From: an uncultured Fusibacter sp.
GTDB taxonomy: Bacteria > Bacillota > Clostridia > Peptostreptococcales > Acidaminobacteraceae
Direction: 5' to 3'
DNA: 7,508 nt
Assembly (NCBI GenBank): GCA_937958285.1
Contig: CALFXQ010000342.1
Location: 1 to 7,508 of the forward strand
Part shown: in pieces, positions 4,931-7,508 of the stretch
Layout of the letters: the number at the start of each line of letters is the position of its first letter
Position numbering within the stretch: position 1 is the first letter of the stretch
Position numbers and translations under genes: made by a program
Notes under the pieces: generated by a model
Database searches by the model: none
Told to the model about the DNA's origin: nothing
Seen by the model: only the letters and a program-made list of their open reading frames with translations

Positions 4931-6541
4931 TTAAATCACCTCACAAAACATTGCCAGCATTTCTCGATGGGTGCCTGGCACTCTTACGGGCAATGCATCT
5001 AATGGGTAAAACTGCAGCTTTAAGCTCTCTTCGCCGTCGGCAATCAGTTCCCCTCCCTTGTACAGAGCACTAAAGACCACCGTCATAAAATAGGCTTGGT
5101 GCCCATTGGCCAAGTGCATGTAGGTCTGAGGCCCCGAATTAGTGCCGACGAGCTTTAAGTCTTCTCTTTTAAGCACGAGGCCGGACTCCTCGAAAACCTC
5201 CCGTATGCCCGTCTCCTCAAAGCTCTCCCCCAGCTCACATATACCTCCCAAAAGCCCCCAAAGCTCGGATGCCTCGTGGCGCTTCTGAAGTAGCACGCGC
5301 CCCATCCCGTCGTGAACCACCACCGTTACACCCGTTAAATTGAGTGGTCCCTGACCAAACCCCTTTCGAATGTAGTGCACATAATCATTCAGATTCAAGG
5401 TGTAAATTAGCTGCTCAGCACCAAAGCGCTGGACAGATCGCGCTGCAGTAAAACCCAATCGCTCCAGCAACTTGCAAGAAGGCATGTTGGCCCGCTGTGT
5501 CTCTGCCACCAACGCCTCTAGCCCATAAACACATCTGCAGTGGTCCACGACCCTAGAGAGTGCTTCGAGTGCATAACCTTTGCCCCAGGCAAGTTCTGCA
5601 AACACATAAGAAATCTCGAGAGCCGAAGCCTCGTGATGCTGATCAAGGCTCACCGAGCCGAGAAAAGCGCCCTCAAGGTCTAAAACCGCCCAGTATAGCC
5701 CTGTAGAAGCGCCAACTCCAAGAGCTTGGCGCACAAAGGCATCTGTAGCCTCTGACTCTGTTTTCACCCCCCCGAGAAAGGCGCGTACTGTCGGCGTATT
5801 GAGCCTCTCTACAGCCATAAGCACATGTTCTGGCCCAAAGGGCACAATTGTAAGGCGATCGGTTTTTAAGATTTCTTCTTTCGTTTGAGGTCCATTCTGC
5901 TGTGGTACCTTGAGCCGCGCCGCGCGGCTAAGACGCATAGGCGCTGCAGCGGTTCTCACCATATTTTTAAGGGTCTTAATCCCCTCGACAAAATCGTTTT
6001 TGTAATTGGCAAATGCTGCTAATGGCTCGATGATGTAGCCTGCATCCATGTAAAGGCCAATGGCAGCCACACTCCAATTCTGAGTGTGCAAATATACATC
6101 TCTATCGCCTTCCAAAGCTACCATTCTCCTCACGCCTTCTTGTATCAGCGCACGACCTAAACCGAGTCCCTGATAACTCGGTAAAACCGCCACCCAATGC
6201 ATGGAAGGTTCGTAGACAGGAAATTCATGCCACCAATTAGTAAGGGTTGCCACTAAGGCGCCCTCTGCGCTTTTAATAAAAAACATCCTCTCAGCTAGTG
6301 CTGTCTGATGGATTAAATAGTGGGTATTAAGATACTCAGTTGCCTCCACTAGATTATCGAACTCCAGCACTTCTACCAGAATCTCTGCCCAAGCCCGGTG
6401 AAAAGACGCTGCATTTTCTTCTGTGCTAAAGCTGTAATCCACAAAGGTAAATCCTTCTGGCAACTGTGGCTTTTCAGGAATTTTAACTCCCTGTGGCCTT
6501 CTCATGACTATATTGTAGTAAGGCATCGATTTATCTAGCAT
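4931..6541 (-). CDS. GNAT acetyltransferase - GNAT acetyltransferase - Nudix hydrolase fusion
   Basis: A 536-residue, apparently cytoplasmic three-domain protein. GNAT domain 1 (about 30-185) has the acetyl-CoA pyrophosphate loop QGLGLGR (124-130). An Ala/Arg-rich linker (about 190-220) leads to GNAT domain 2 (about 226-383), of RimJ/RimL type, with TDRLTIVPF near its start, WGKGYALEAL (319-328) as its CoA loop, and NMPSCKLLERLGF (352-364). The Nudix domain (about 400-536) carries a complete Nudix box, G433 to L455, matching GX5EX7REUXEEXGU with R447, E448, E451 and E452 for metal and pyrophosphate chemistry. Each fold is certain; substrates of all three are unknown. An upstream in-frame ATG at 6619 would add 26 residues but has no ribosome site, and the predicted promoter lies within that extension, so ATG 6541 is preferred. 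The gene is translationally coupled to the S66 peptidase gene downstream. Base composition looks somewhat richer in G+C than the MarR region. Confidence 0.88.
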   Translation of the reverse strand: MLDKSMPYYNIVMRRPQGVKIPEKPQLPEGFTFVDYSFSTEENAASFHRAWAEILVEVLEFDNLVEATEYLNTHYLIHQTALAERMFFIKSAEGALVATLTNWWHEFPVYEPSMHWVAVLPSYQGLGLGRALIQEGVRRMVALEGDRDVYLHTQNWSVAAIGLYMDAGYIIEPLAAFANYKNDFVEGIKTLKNMVRTAAAPMRLSRAARLKVPQQNGPQTKEEILKTDRLTIVPFGPEHVLMAVERLNTPTVRAFLGGVKTESEATDAFVRQALGVGASTGLYWAVLDLEGAFLGSVSLDQHHEASALEISYVFAELAWGKGYALEALSRVVDHCRCVYGLEALVAETQRANMPSCKLLERLGFTAARSVQRFGAEQLIYTLNLNDYVHYIRKGFGQGPLNLTGVTVVVHDGMGRVLLQKRHEASELWGLLGGICELGESFEETGIREVFEESGLVLKREDLKLVGTNSGPQTYMHLANGHQAYFMTVVFSALYKGGELIADGEESLKLQFYPLDALPVRVPGTHREMLAMFCEVI

Positions 6542-6545
6542 TTTT

Positions 6546-6551
6546 CCCCCC
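6546..6551 (-). promoter_or_regulatory. Ribosome binding site deciding the start of the GNAT-Nudix gene
   Basis: GGGGGG followed by AAAA directly precedes ATG 6541 on the minus strand. The competing ATG at 6619 is preceded by CCTCC-containing sequence (the complement of the divergent gene's ribosome site) and cannot recruit ribosomes well. Confidence 0.55.
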
Positions 6552-6566
6552 ACATTCTTTAGAATA

Positions 6567-6595
6567 ATTATACGACATTCCGCTTTGCTTGTAAT
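6567..6595 (-). promoter_or_regulatory. Promoter of the GNAT-Nudix / peptidase operon
   Basis: On the minus strand ATTACA (6595-6590, 4/6 to consensus) and a perfect TATAAT (6572-6567) are separated by 17 bases. Transcription would start near 6560, giving a leader of about 19 bases that contains the G-rich ribosome site. Confidence 0.65.
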
Positions 6596-6598
6596 AAT
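6590..6598 (+). promoter_or_regulatory. Possible extended -10 for the divergent toroid gene
   Basis: TG-T-AATAAT (6590-6598) matches an extended -10 with 5/6 bases, but no good -35 is seen upstream. It overlaps the -35 of the opposing promoter, so if both are real the two transcripts would compete for polymerase. Confidence 0.3.
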
Positions 6599-6637
6599 TT
6601 GTAAAAACCCCTGCTTCATAGTGTAAAGGAGGTTGAA

Positions 6638-7508
6638 ATGAACATCTCTACAGAGACACTGAATTGGCTTATGGCTGGTGACCCCGCAATCGGCAGACTC
6701 ACCTCTAAGTATTTGCTAAAGATGCCAATGCCCTATACAGAAGATGGACTTATTTCCACGCTACTAAGCAAATTTGATGCCCAATCTGGCCAATGGGGCG
6801 GCGGTGTCTACTCACCCAAGTGGATTTCCACGCACTACACTCTGCTAGATCTCAAATCTCTTGAAATTCATCCCCATCACCCCGCTTTTCAGCGCGGTCT
6901 TCAAACTCTGCTAAAAGACTATTGGCACCCCTCCGGAAGGCCAAACAAAGGTGTCGGCCAAGATCACTGCGTCCTCGCCATGGCCGTGGATCTCATGGCC
7001 TATGGCAAGCTAAGAGACCCGAGACTTCACGAGATGGTGGGCTATCTGCTTGATCATACCCAGCCCGACGGCGGTTGGAATTGTAACTGGAATAGCAAAA
7101 GTAACCCATCGCAAAAAAGCTCCCTTCATACAACCTTAACCTTTTTAGAGGCCATGTCCACCTATCTTGACGAAACTGCTACTGACCCGAGTTTTGCACC
7201 ACTTGATCTCCTTGCACGTGTTCGCGATGCCATTCCAAAGGGACAGGATTTTATTCTTAACAAACAAGTGTTTCTTAAAGAATCAACGGGTGAGGTGATT
7301 GACGAAAAATTTCTAATTCCTCACTTTCCAACACGTTGGAAATACGACTATTTAAGGGCGCTTGTGTATTTTTCAAGGGTAGGACTCCTAACAGACACTC
7401 GCCTAGACCAAGCACTCGCCCATTTGCTCAGGCAACTAAAACAGGAAAAAATGCCCAAAGGCAATATGTATACCGGATTAATCCATGCACGATTTGAAAG
7501 CCCAGATT
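6638..7508 (+). CDS. Alpha/alpha-toroid protein with prenyltransferase/squalene-cyclase-like repeats (3' end cut)
   Basis: The first 290 codons of a gene that runs off the window without a stop. AAAGGAGG (6625-6632) five bases before the ATG fixes the start. Two repeats resemble the Gly-Trp turns of the squalene-hopene cyclase/prenyltransferase toroid: FDAQSGQWGGGVYSPKW (46-62) and TQPDGGWNCNW (141-151). They are separated by helical stretches such as GVGQDHCVLAMAVDLMAYG (105-123) and SSLHTTLTFLEAM (161-173). A later block, TGEVIDEKF (217-225) plus FPTRWKYDYLRAL (230-242), is one I associate with uncharacterised Bacillota relatives. No DXDD catalytic acid motif of true squalene-hopene cyclases is seen in the visible part, and there is no signal peptide or membrane segment. 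It may be a non-catalytic or uncharacterised member; I assign no reaction. It is divergent from the GNAT-Nudix gene, with 96 bases between starts. Confidence 0.75.
   Translation, partial: MNISTETLNWLMAGDPAIGRLTSKYLLKMPMPYTEDGLISTLLSKFDAQSGQWGGGVYSPKWISTHYTLLDLKSLEIHPHHPAFQRGLQTLLKDYWHPSGRPNKGVGQDHCVLAMAVDLMAYGKLRDPRLHEMVGYLLDHTQPDGGWNCNWNSKSNPSQKSSLHTTLTFLEAMSTYLDETATDPSFAPLDLLARVRDAIPKGQDFILNKQVFLKESTGEVIDEKFLIPHFPTRWKYDYLRALVYFSRVGLLTDTRLDQALAHLLRQLKQEKMPKGNMYTGLIHARFESPD

Overview
The window looks like chromosomal DNA of a Bacillota (Firmicutes) bacterium, most likely a clostridium. Supporting signs are strong purine-rich Shine-Dalgarno sites (AGGAGG, AAAGGAGG), consensus sigma-A-type promoters, a moderately low G+C content, and a complete serine T-box leader in front of a seryl-tRNA synthetase gene. 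No species can be named from the sequence alone. I see no rRNA, tRNA, insertion sequence, phage gene or CRISPR array.

Left part (1-2300): a MarR-family repressor gene on the minus strand is divergent from a flavodoxin-fold NAD(P)H:quinone oxidoreductase gene on the plus strand. Their 222-bp intergenic region is dense. It holds a consensus-like promoter for each gene, a perfect 17-bp palindrome over the repressor's own -10, a TTGACAA heptamer at each -35, and three perfect tandem copies of a 14-bp unit in the leader of the quinone reductase gene. This is a typical layout for a stress-sensing repressor and its target. A YhcC-type radical SAM gene follows on the same strand and ends at a strong hairpin that can terminate transcription in both directions.

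Middle part (2300-4930): on the minus strand lies serS, whose motif 2 region resembles the archaeal-like branch of SerRS. It is preceded by a T-box riboswitch with a UCC (Ser) specifier, a UGGC acceptor-binding bulge suited to tRNA-Ser, and an intrinsic terminator. Upstream of serS lies an S66-family serine peptidase gene (MccF/LD-carboxypeptidase type) with a complete Ser-Glu-His triad.

Right part (4931-7508): one base upstream of the peptidase start ends a three-domain gene, GNAT acetyltransferase - RimJ/RimL-like GNAT acetyltransferase - Nudix hydrolase. The two form a translationally coupled pair. A divergent plus-strand gene, cut by the window edge, encodes an alpha/alpha-toroid protein related to prenyltransferase/squalene-cyclase repeats, function unknown.

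The most interesting idea is functional. MccF-type peptidases and MccE/RimL-type GNAT enzymes are the two known kinds of detoxifier of aminoacyl-nucleotide antibiotics such as processed microcin C, which poison aminoacyl-tRNA synthetases. Here an MccF-like peptidase is coupled to a protein carrying two GNAT domains and a nucleotide-acting Nudix domain, next to a synthetase gene. This suggests a resistance or housekeeping-detoxification module, but it remains inference.
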